Part shown: one piece after another, positions 22,286-31,524 of the stretch
Position numbering within the stretch: position 1 is the stretch's first letter
Layout of the letters: the number at the start of each line of letters is the position of its first letter
Assembly (NCBI GenBank): GCA_949825045.1
Contig: OX463836.1
Span: 16,220,329-16,284,328 of the forward strand
DNA: 64,000 nucleotides
Direction of reading: 5' to 3'
DNA from: Argyresthia goedartella
Taxonomy: Eukaryota > Arthropoda > Insecta > Lepidoptera > Argyresthiidae
The notes under the pieces: model-generated
Seen by the model: the letters and a program-made list of their open reading frames with translations, nothing else
Told to the model about the DNA's origin: nothing
Databases searched by the model: none
Program-made: the position numbers and the translations under genes

Positions 22286-22756
22286 GGAGGTTGATGTGCG
22301 GTTGGTCATGGCCAAGAGCAAGGTTGCGCCGTTGCGCACTCGCCTGACCATTCCCAAATTAGAGCTTTCGGGAGCGGCTCTCCTGACTCGTCTGCTCAAC
22401 CACACGATGACGGTTCTTCGTGGGACAGCCAGATCGTGTTATGCTGGCTGAAGGCTTCAGTTCACAAGCTGGAGATTTTTGTGGCGAATCGGGTTTCGCA
22501 GATTTTGAATTCGGAGGTTCCCTTAATCTGGAGACATGTTCCAGGGGAAATGAACCCAGCAGTCTGTGCGTCTCGTGGGTGTCACGCTCCGGAGTTGGTT
22601 GGACATCCCTTGTGGAGGGGTCCAAAATGGTTGACTCAAGCCGAATCGGATTGGCCAATGAGTCCACGCGTTACCTCGGCGAACGGCGCCTTGACAGTCG
22701 GTGTCTGTACGACGCAACCAGAGCCGGAAGAGGAGTTCAGCCTGCTGGAACGGTAG
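22286..22756 (+). pseudogene. BEL/Pao RNase H remnant (copy A)
   Basis: Reads GEVDVRLVMAKSKVAP, then the conserved LTIPKLELSGAALL, then a second deletion removing the WTDS catalytic segment retained in copy B, then CWLKASVHKLEIFVANRV and WRHVPGEMNPA. The normally conserved ADCASRG is AVCASRG here. A TAG at 22754 interrupts the frame. Confidence 0.85.
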
Positions 22757-23941
22757 AGCTCGCTCGACAAGCTGGTCAATGTGACCGCCTGGATCTTCCG
22801 ATTCGCGCGGAATTGTCGCAATTCTGAGGCGCAACGGGTGTGGACACAGGTCCTGACACCACGGGAACGGAACCATGCGTTGTTCGCATTCGTACGGAAC
22901 GTGCAGACGGTGCACTTTAAGTCCGAACTGGACATTCTGAGACGCGGACGCATCCAACTGAAGGGAGCTGTGGCTCGGCTCAACCCATTTATTGACCCTC
23001 AAGGATTGCTGAGGGTAGGAGGTCGGCTGCGGAATGCCAACCTGCCTTATGCTGTTCGCCACCCGTTGTTACTCCCTAGGAAAGGGAAGTTGGTCGAACT
23101 GTTGATACAGGAGCGACGATGCGTCTTCGTGTGCTTGGCCACGAAGGCAGTCCACTTGGAGGTGGACAGTGACCTCACTACGGAGGCATTTATCGCATGT
23201 CTGGATCGGTTCGTCTCACGAAGGGGCCTCCCGACATTAATCCGTTCGGACAACGGCACAAATTTTGTCGGAGCCAGGCGATATCTGCAGGAGGTCACTC
23301 AATTCCTGAACGGTAACCAGGACGCCATCGGTACGGCTTGCTCCCGACGAGGGATTGAATGGGTTTTCAGTCCGCCGGGATGTCCTCATTGGGGAGGAAT
23401 TTTTGAGGCTGCGGTTAAATCGGCTAAGTCGCACCTGACGAGGATCATCGGTGAGACCTCTCTACGCTTTGAAGAGCTTGCGACGCTGTTCTGTAAAATT
23501 GAGATGATACTGAACTCGCGTCCGTTGTGCCCGCTCAGTTCGGATCCAAATGATTTGGAAGCGTTGACGCCGGGTCACCTCCTGATAGGTCAGCCCCTTA
23601 ACGCCCTGCCAGAATACCCATTCGGTGATGTTAAGTTAAGTCGGTTAACTAGGTGGCAGATGTTGCAGCAGATGGCTCAAGATTTTTGGAAACGGTGGTC
23701 CCTTGAGTACTTGCACATCTTGCAGCAGCGCCTTAAGTGGACTGACCGGACGAGCCCCCCTCAAGTCGGTGATTTGGTGCTGATTAAGGATGTGAACCTG
23801 CCATCATTGAGATGGAGACGAGGACGGATCGTCAAATTGTACACGGGACGGGATGGCACGCCTCGATCACCAGAAGTCAAGGTGGGGGACTCGGTCCTCA
23901 AGAGAGCGGTCGCAACACTTTCTCGCCTTCCTATTGATTAG
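22757..23941 (+). pseudogene. BEL/Pao integrase (copy A)
   Basis: Open from about 22781 to 23941. Conserved RVGGRLRNANLPY and HPLLLPRKGK lead to a deletion at about 23118 that removes the HHCC zinc region and the first catalytic Asp block (present in copy B as TDFAGPF). The rest shows the second Asp block SDNGTNFVGA and the Glu block WGGIFEAAVKSAK. A C-terminal domain with GDLVLIKD and WRRGRIVKLYTG (DUF5641-like, chromatin or DNA binding) follows. Without the first Asp it cannot integrate DNA. Confidence 0.85.
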
Positions 23942-23972
23942 GGACAGGTTCGGGCCTGTCCGGGCGGGTGAC

Positions 23973-24521
23973 TGTTTAATATTTATGCTTCGGAACGCAC
24001 CTCTTTTTGTTGCGCGACTCGGACCGCGAGTGATCGGAAACTGAACTAGCAGCTGTCACTTGTATAGGAACGAGATGACGAGTTAGAGGTTACTTTTTTT
24101 GACATGAGAAAAATGTCGGCACATGGCTTTCGGGCCTTGGCTGTATTTTAATTGTAATAATTGTCTAACACAGGTGTCGGGCCTGGTCTGAATGTTAATT
24201 ATAATAAGCACGTACCAAATCGTCGGGAAATAAGTAGATTCACGTCAGCGGAGTGAGTGCTTCGTGTTGTGAAGCTTGAAGTGGTTTGGTCCCAAATTCG
24301 TCGCGTTCGGCAGCGACGGCGACAGCATCGGGCTACGACGAGAGTAAGATTCGACTCCTCTCCCCCCACCCCTTGTGCTCCTTATCCCGTATTCCTGCCT
24401 CGAATTGAGCTTTCGAATTCCGGTCCACGGCGTCAAAGGTCAGTACCACTTGTGATACTCCTGGTGAAAACCAACCCTATCAAGATTCCACGCCCGTTCG
24501 GTTGAGGCGTGGAATTTAACA
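23973..24521 (+). repeat. 3' LTR of BEL copy A
   Basis: 549 bp from TGTTTAATATTTATGC to GGAATTTAACA (TG...CA), aligning throughout with the copy B LTRs but clearly diverged. Near its end ATTCCACGCC and GGCGTGGAAT form a hairpin also kept in copy B. Just upstream, 23941-23960 has GGACAGG/CCTGTCC able to pair. Confidence 0.85.
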
Positions 24522-24879
24522 CTATCTCTCTCATACAAAAAGGCGGATGAGAGAGCGCTATATCAACCGTCTCAACTTAGTTTTGTATTTAAATGAATGG
24601 GAGAGTAGTATTGCTATTAGATCTGTCCCGCGAATAGAATATAGCTCGACTGCATTTAATCTTACGTCAAGGATCTTTTAACAAATAACTCACCAAGTTA
24701 AAAACTTAACAAAACCTACTTCAAGTTCAAGCCCTATTTCATCCTCCCCATTCTAGATGCGAATGAAGTCTGTATATATAAATCCTCATCAAAACTTTTG
24801 CTGCACGGAACTACAATACCAAAACATCATCTGTGTATATATTTTTTGTATTTTTTTATTTTTTAAAAAGCGATGAATC
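24522..24879. other. Unassigned AT-rich spacer
   Basis: No gene seen. A small inverted repeat (CTCTCTCAT/ATGAGAGAG, about 24525-24555) lies next to the LTR. Sequence from about 24830 leads into the piggyBac remnant and may be its decayed coding sequence. Confidence 0.3.
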
Positions 24880-25242
24880 AATTTCATCATTCAATCAAGA
24901 GAGGAAACATGTGCTGTTTGTAAGAACAAAACGGACAAAATGTGCCAAATGTAAAGTAAACCTACATGATAAATGTTTCTCAATGTATCACGATTAAAAT
25001 TAGTAATAAAATTTCATTTTTTTCCACTTTTGGCCGTATTTCAGTTCATAATTGTTTTCTTACAAATTCAACTTAATAGGTCAGTGTATATGCCCAAAGG
25101 GACGTTAGCGACCCACTGAAAAAAAAAAACTTCCAGACCTGAAAACTGTCACTATACTTGATGTAAGTGGTCAATAGATACTAACATATCCAAAAATTAT
25201 TAAAATCGGACACCAAAAATGTTCTGGGCATATATGGGTTAA
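24880..25242 (+). mobile_element. piggyBac-like transposon 3' end
   Basis: The frame near 24917 reads REETCAVCKNKT and, after a frameshift, KCAKCKVNLHDKCFSMYHD and stop. This is the cysteine-rich C-terminal finger that piggyBac transposases use to bind their ends. The 3' UTR ends in ...CATATATGGG followed by TTAA at 25239-25242, matching the piggyBac rule of CCC/GGG ends and TTAA targets. A related motif (GTATATGCCCAAAGGG) sits at about 25086, like a subterminal repeat. The transposase core and left end are missing. Confidence 0.65.
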
Positions 25243-25842
25243 GAGAATGGCGTTTCAATTGGCTATTCGAAACAACATTCTCGCTGGCCAAAAAAAGGCG
25301 GCACCAAAGTGGCTTAAGTTGTTTCTAAAACGACACCCAAACCTTTCATTTAGGAAACCTCAAGCTTTATCTAAAAGCCGAGCACAAGGGTTTACAAGAG
25401 AAAATGTTAAGTTAATTTTTTAACATTTTGAAACCAGAGCTTCAAAAAGTTCATTTTGACCCATCAAAGTATTTAACGTAGACGAGACTGGCATCACGAC
25501 CGTGCAACATAAGATGGACAAGATTCTGACTGTGAAAGGTAAAAAAGAGGTGCACAAGCTGTCTTCTGCAGAGCGAGGATCTTTAGTTACTGTGGTAACG
25601 TGCATGTCGGTAGTGGGACAATTCGTCCCTCCGTTAATGGTGTTCCCGATGAAAAACAAAAAAGATGAGCTTTTGGACGGGACCCCCCCTGGAACCATTG
25701 GTGCCTTCCATCCATCTGGGTGGATCCAGAGCGAAATATTTACTCAGTGGCTAAAAAATTTCATTGATCATGTAAAACCATCAAAAACAGATCCTGTGGT
25801 TTTAGTTCTTGATGGTCATTACAGCCACGCTCGCAATAGTTA
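25243..25842 (+). pseudogene. pogo/Tigger-like DDE transposase fragment
   Basis: Starts right after the TTAA with MAFQLAIRNN, then WLKLFLKRHPNLSFR (end of the CENP-B-type DNA-binding domain). After two stops comes the DDE_1 domain: FNVDETGITTVQ (first Asp), LVTVVTCMSVVGQFVPP, HPSGWIQSEIFTQWL and VVLVLDGHYSHARN (second Asp). It ends at a stop at 25842, before the third acidic residue. Stops and truncation make it inactive. The transition at TTAA suggests the piggyBac element jumped into this copy. Confidence 0.8.
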
Positions 25843-26473
25843 GGGAGGCGAATAGGGGAATTTTCGGTAATACTCGAGCGTGGCAGTTTAAGATATGAGA
25901 GATACCTTAGACCTAATAGAACAACCTTGTAAAGTACTTAGCTCTATATGTAGTGACGCGCGCCTAGGATAGACGATCAGATTAGTAAAAAAAATCGATA
26001 GTCTCAGATAATCAAAACTCGAGCGCGTCAGATTAAGATATTGGGGGTTGATTTTAGTGTTTTAAGACTAAATTTAACAAATCTGACGATAAGTTCTTGA
26101 CGCCGCTTTTTTTTTTTGTAAAATGTATCGTTTGCGACTTATATGCTGCAACCTATGTGCTCTCAGTATGACGCCGATTGAAGAGAGAGAAAAGACCCGA
26201 CGGTATATTTCTCGAATGTGCTGGAAACTTCTCCCCTGTAGCCCCGCCCCGCACTCGCTGTATCTGTGCATTCCTCAGTCAGCAGTCCTCGGCCATTCCT
26301 CAGTCAGCCGTCATCCGGCACACGTGTACTTATACTGTAATTTAATAATGTAGATAATAAAGTTAATGTATTTAAATTGCTTTTTTTGACACACATACAC
26401 TTGCGTATTTCGAGCTCACAGTTTATTCATTATGTTTTTGTAGTTTATCGACTTTTGTGATAAGATTTTCGTG
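25843..26473. other. Non-coding spacer with diverged repeated words
   Basis: ACTCGAGCGTGGCAGTTTAA (about 25875) and ACTCGAGCGCGTCAGATTAA (about 26017) are diverged copies, and AATCTGACG at about 26080 can pair with CGTCAGATT. The word CATTCCTCAGTCAGC occurs twice near 26270-26310. This looks like the end of an unidentified transposon. No coding sequence is supportable. Confidence 0.35.
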
Positions 26474-26524
26474 ATGAGTGATAATCAAAGGAAGTGTGTG
26501 TTTTGTTCGGAACTATTGACTGCT
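26474..26524 (+). pseudogene. Start exon of the multicopy-family gene, cut by the transposon
   Basis: ATG at 26474 opens MSDNQRKCVFCSELLTA with a CVFC pair, and the frame runs into the left TIR at 26525. The gene continues in sense (ATFTTEALKKCKTV) immediately outside the right TIR of copy 1 at 2814. So the two transposon copies carry complementary flanks of one gene insertion site. Confidence 0.55.
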
Positions 26525-27293
26525 AAAGGGTCTGGCAGGCTAAGGAAGGAGCAGTGGCCACTGTGACATTTTCTGTTTTTTTTTTACACGTTTGTTCGTT
26601 ACCATTTAACTAGGCTTCGCTCCAATTTACAGCCGGCTACCATGAATACTTTCCAAGATTTTGACAAAAACGTCAAATCTGCAGAGGTTATTTCAAAGTC
26701 TAATTTCTCCTGAGCTATTGTAGCCAGAATATTGAAACCAACTAGTATCTATGGTGTCGTTACGCTTTGCTCAACTGCACCGCATTTTTGACGCATACAA
26801 ATTTGTTGAACACATTGTGTTTGCTAACAAAATTGAATTAGCCACGTGAACTAACAGTCTTTTTAAAGATAGTAGTCACATTTGGCTCTCTGAGTGGAAA
26901 TGCCACCCAGGTTTGTAAATCATGTCAACCCTTCATAGGCTGACAGCACTTTCGTTGAGAGATATAAAATGCTAAAAGGTCTGAATCAAAATAAAAAATT
27001 AAGACCAGAGAAAAAGGCATTATTGTACTATGGCACTATGTACATGGAGTTAAATCATACTCTAATGTATTAGTTAAATAGAGTTGGTTGAAAAATTCCA
27101 GAAAAAAAAAACACATTTATTTTTTGACATTTATTTTTGACAGGTTCCTTGAAAGGCACACCCATGAAAATTATAATTCAAAACAAACAAACAAATATCT
27201 TTCAACACACCAAAAATTGTTTCATTCGGTTGGGTGCATCTACGCTAAAAATCGATCATTGTTCATATTGTAACATAAACATTTATTATAATA
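26525..27293. repeat. Left terminal inverted repeat of the DDE+SWIM transposon
   Basis: Matches the reverse complement of 2345-2813 at roughly 95% by eye. About 285 bp (26755-27040) are extra in this arm, with no matching sequence in the other. The outermost bases are AAAGGGTCTGGCAGG; the inner part contains GTTGGTTGAAAAATTCC. Confidence 0.75.
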
Positions 27294-27400
27294 TCCATGC
27301 GATGCTCATATACGTTCTATTTCTAACTGTTGCTGATATCAAAATAGGTTTGTTTACTTACTATCAAGGAGAACAACAAATGTAATTTTCTGACATATGT

Positions 27401-29526
27401 ATGAAGTTTGATTTTCTTATAAACAAATCGACACTTCAAGCTAAGCTTTTGATGAAAAAGATGTCTTCTGACAAATGCAAATGTTGTTCTACGGTTCTCC
27501 GTAAAAAAACAGGAAAAAAGAAATGCATTCGTAATTCTAAAGAAGCATTGAATTTTTCCGGTGCTCTCAATAAAATAGTTATAGAAAATGATATTTTGTG
27601 CGAGCCATGTCGAGTGAAAGCATACAAAACTCACACGCTGATGTTAGCTGAATCTGATGCCATTATGGAACAATCAAGCAGTACCAGCAGCTTAGCAGAA
27701 GCAAGTGGCAGTCGTTCAAACACGGATGATGAAGATGATTCTTGGCAGCCTCCTGCTACTGCTGATGAACGTTTTGAAATCAGAATGCAGCGAGTAGTTT
27801 TCTCACATCGATATTGTTTCATTTGCAATTCTGTCTCGGACCTCCAAAGAGTGCCTTTAGATACACGGTGCAGTGTTTATACGAGAAGTAATATATACAT
27901 TCCGGAAGGAAACAGATGTTGCCGAAGTCATTTGATAGGTAATTATTTGTTTGAAGAAGATTTATCACGACTGCGCGTAATTTCGTCATCAAGTAACGTT
28001 ACTAATAACGAACTTAGCACATTTCTCAGAGCCCTCTCAGGTCAAAGAAATACATCTTTATTTGATAATATAGGAAATTCTAGACTAAGTGATAGGGAGC
28101 TATATATATTTACCGGGTTATCATGGGATCAGATTAACGACTTAACTGTTTTGTTATCGTCTATGAGAAATACTACTACTCGAAGTATTCAACAAGCATT
28201 AGTCATATTTCTCTTTAAACTCAGAACTGGTAATTCTAATGCTTTGATTGCTGGTTTATTTGGAGTAAAGAACAAACAACAAACATCGAATATGTGGATG
28301 GATATATTACGCAGCTTCGAGAATGACATTTCATTTGGGTATACTTCAACTACTCGGGAAGAACTCATTGCAATACAACGACTACAGCCCGCAGATTGCT
28401 AGGTCTGCGTGATGACCAATTGGCGTTAATTTTTGATGGGACTTATGTTCGTCACGAAAAAAGCCAAAAATATGAATATCAGAGAAAATCTTATTCAGGT
28501 CAAAAAAAAGTACCGCTTTGCAAACCTTTTACGATTTGCACAACAAACGGGTTTCTTGTCAACTTTGCGGGACCCTATTATGGTACACAGAATGATGCAT
28601 CTATTATGAAATTGGTGATGGAAGATAGTGATTTTCAATCTCTACTACGACCTGGTGATGTTTTCATTGTTGATCGTGGTTTCCGTGATGTGATTTCATA
28701 TCTGAAAGAAAAGGGCTTTATTGTCCAAATGCCTGGTCTGCTAGGAAAAAGATCGCAACTTCCTACAATCGAAGCTAATGAGTCTAGGCGAGTTACCAAA
28801 ATACGTTGGGTGGTAGAAGCCGTTCATGGGGCTATTTGTCAGAAACACAAATTATTACATCATAGTCTCGATAACAAAATTCTACCCAAGGTAAAATCTC
28901 TTTGTAAAGTTGTTGGGTTTTCGCATAATAGATATGGAAAAAGGCTAAACGGTCATACAGTCATCGAAGATGAAGTAATTGATATTATGGAAAAAAGAAT
29001 GAATATACCAAATACTTTAAGCGTCGAAGTAGAAACCATGAAATGGAATCGGCGTAAAACCGCATTGAGAACATTGTTGGCATCAGAAGTCCTAGATTTC
29101 CCGCGATTAACTGAGAACCAGTTAAAGTTATTATTTACTGGTACTTATCAGCTATCACAAGCAATCTCATACTTAGCTGAATTGATCGATGATGACAATA
29201 AAGTGAGCATTCAATACATAAAGGAAACGCCAAATATAATAAAATGTAATGTTAGATCTCGTCATCGAAATTCCAAATCATACCGAGTATATGTAGAGTA
29301 CACAGCAAACAGTACAGAAATTGAAGGGATGCGTCGATATTGCTGCGATTGTCCGAATGGGCTCAGGACTATAGGGTGTTGTTCGCATGTAGCAAGTGTT
29401 ATTTATTATTTAAGCCACGGAAGATTTCTTGCTAAAATATTGCGCCCTTCTCAAATATTGACAAAAATATTTTCTAATGATGAAACAGTAGTCGTTGTCA
29501 ATGATATGAGTGATGAGGATGACTAA
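27401..29526 (+). pseudogene. DDE_4-type transposase with C-terminal SWIM finger (one frameshift)
   Basis: Two frames, 27401-28402 and 28396-29526, join into about 700 residues if one base shift near 28375 is allowed. Order: an N-terminal Cys-rich zinc module (CKCC...CEPC; start may be 27401 or 27461), a second Cys cluster (YCFICN...NRCCRSH), a helix-turn-helix-like segment (LSDRELYIFTGLSWDQI), then the nuclease with LALIFDGTY (Asp), FIVDRGFRDV (Asp) and IRWVVEAVHGA (Glu), and a SWIM finger YCCDC...GCCSH near the end. This is a cut-and-paste transposase, nuclear by role. Only the frameshift separates it from an open gene, so it is young or was recently active. Confidence 0.85.
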
Positions 29527-29780
29527 TAATTCTTTCATGTTTTTATTTTAAGTAAAATAGTAGTACATATAAGAAACTATGTTATAACAAAAGTTATGAA
29601 TACAATATTTTATCTAACCTCATTGTTATTATGTAATTTTGAAAAGCGAACTTTATTGTATGAGATGAGATAAACCTTTTTATAAACTTTAAGCTGTCAT
29701 AAGTGTCACACTCACAGTTTTGTTTTTCTATTGTTGATTGTTTACCAATTAAAAATAATATTATTATCAATAAATCAATA

Positions 29781-30380
29781 ATGTCTTCCTATAAGCTGAT
29801 AAAACAGCCTTTAACATTGTATAATTATGCATTTAATAAAATAAGTAATTCATTGAGCGAACATATAATACATTTTATAGAAAGGGACTACGATTCTACA
29901 ATAGTAGCAAAAGTAAGTGGTGTGTAATTGAGTTTGCAGTTTTAGCTGACTGACACCCGTCGATTTCATTGTAACTGATGATCTGATGAATATTAAATAA
30001 GTTAAGATGACAATTTTATTCTACCTGCATATACTTATGAAACTACTGATTGAATACAATCACTAATAAAGTGATGATATAATTATTGTAAATATGCTTT
30101 AACCTAAGTGTATAATTATTTCAGATGAAGATAATAAAAACTAAATTTTTCGAGCTTCCCATACCAACACAAATATCCCAGCAATTATTTCTAAGCTCAA
30201 TACCAAACATTTAAATTAACCTTGCAGATGAAAACATTAGCTTAAAAACGGGGCTGTGATGATTGTAGGACTGAGTATTGGCCGACTTGGGAGGATGAGC
30301 AATGGAGTTGGGATAATCTTCGTAATTTGTATTGCCCCGATTGTTCGAATGAGTGTTATAATGACGAGTCATACTTATAG
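29781..30380 (+). CDS. Small accessory gene of the DDE+SWIM transposon (copy 2)
   Basis: Same design as 1526-2125: exon 1 MSSYKLIKQPLTLYNYAFN to AK, donor GTAAGT at 29913, acceptor ending at 30124, exon 2 MKIIKTKFFELPIP. Here a TAA replaces the Glu codon of copy 1 soon after SSIPNI. The downstream zinc-ribbon frame (CDDCRTEYW...YCPDC) is open to 30380. Harbinger-group elements often carry a second, DNA-binding protein gene; whether this is one is inference. Confidence 0.4.
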
Positions 30381-30602
30381 GCATATATTTATGAATTTGG
30401 TTTGAGGTGCAATACACACAAACAGAATAAAAAGATTTTGGTTACGTATGATAAAAGATATTAATTGTTTGTTTATTTTTAGTTAGAATTTCATGGGTGT
30501 CATAAAAATGTCATATTTTTTTTTTTTTACTGTACTTTTTCAAGCAACCAGTAAACACACTACAATATACTTTTATTCAATCTACGTAGAAAATATATAT
30601 AA

Positions 30603-30853
30603 TGTTAGCGGCCTCGGCAGGCAGCCGTGGGGCGGGCAGCAGCGCGCCTATATAAAGCGAGGCGCAGACCGTGTGCGAAGCACTTGCCCAGTCGTCGTCA
30701 AAGATTCAACACCTCGCCATTATTGTTGTCACACTGTCCGATATCTTTATTCGTTTTGATAATTGTTATTAGAGTCCATTTCTGTTCAAATTATAATCAG
30801 TCAGTTTCAGTGTGTTTCTTCTTAAAAATCATCTCGGCCTCTGGTTTCTAACA
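30603..30853 (+). repeat. 5' LTR of a truncated LTR retrotransposon
   Basis: 251 bp beginning TGTTAG and ending CTAACA, a 6-bp inverted terminal pair as in true LTRs. It holds a TATA box and is followed by a leader and a gag-like ATG. It cut into DDE+SWIM copy 2 at 30602. No partner LTR is in the window, so the identification rests on structure. Confidence 0.55.
30649..30656 (+). promoter_or_regulatory. TATA box of the LTR promoter
   Basis: TATATAAA in a GC-rich context, 46 bp into the LTR. Transcription would start about 30 bp downstream, leaving a gag leader of about 250 bases. Position and consensus fit an RNA polymerase II LTR promoter. Confidence 0.5.
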
Positions 30854-30925
30854 TCAGTAGTGGGATACGATTCCTGTGATTCTATCTCACACGCCTACAT
30901 ACATTTTAAATTGTACGAGTGAAAG

Positions 30926-31500
30926 ATGTCGGATTGTGAACAACGTCGTAGCCGCCGTGAAAGTAGTCGTTCACGTGAACGACCTTTTAATGTGAAAAGT
31001 GAAAACGATACAAGGAGCGTACTCCTGAAGGCCAGTTGCGACAGGAAATGTCTGCGATCTTGGCTCGTCACTGTGCGTTAGAAAAACGCAAAATAGTTGG
31101 ACCCGTGGCTCAATTCTACCCGTCGATGGCGCCTCCCGCAAACAATTTTGGCGCGCGACCCACCTCATGCACCTGAGTTGGCTCGATGCGTGACACTCCA
31201 CACTTCCGCACGTGCCTCGAGTCTGCGGGCCTGCTGGGGCTGTGTCGGAAAGTATTCATACAAACGTGAATACTAGCGAGGTATTTATGCTGACAAAAAT
31301 AGTTCGATGGCAGAACAATTTGTGGATGCGATTCGGGCGATTGGTATCTACGATGAGATCTAACCATCATTTTTACATCTATAGTTTTCATAATATTGAG
31401 GATTTGTGTGAGAAGGTAGATCGCGCCTTATCACAAAACAATTGGAGTGACTATGAATGATTTCGGCGATAGTGCAGTTCCTTGTTACTGATCCACACAT
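30926..31500 (+). pseudogene. gag-like remnant of the LTR element
   Basis: ATG at 30926 gives MSDCEQRRSRRESSRSRERP, an Arg/Ser-rich start. After a frameshift near 31020 the frame LRQEMSAILARHCALEKRK follows, and later FHNIEDLCEKVDRALSQNNW, which resembles gag capsid helices. Several stops and shifts intervene. The remnant fades out where Helitron sequence begins. I cannot assign it to Ty3 or copia. Confidence 0.35.
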
Positions 31501-31524
31501 TAGAATAGCAACTGCAATAGCCTG

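Larger units (their letters stand above)
20102..24521 (+). mobile_element. BEL/Pao retrotransposon copy A (5' truncated, internally deleted)
   Basis: From 20102 the sequence follows gag-pol of copy B (39994-54616, opposite strand) and ends with a full 3' LTR. The 5' LTR, leader and gag start are missing. Relative to B it has lost most of the reverse transcriptase (join at 22285), part of RNase H (join near 22427) and part of the integrase zinc region (join near 23118). It keeps gag segments that B has lost. Confidence 0.9.
26525..30602 (+). mobile_element. DDE+SWIM long-TIR transposon, copy 2 (near complete)
   Basis: Contains the left TIR, a two-part transposase and the small accessory gene, and is cut at 30602 by an LTR element before reaching its right TIR. 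The transposase places it near PIF/Harbinger or ISL2EU-like DDE_4 elements; I cannot decide which. No target duplication can be read because the right end is missing here. Confidence 0.8.
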
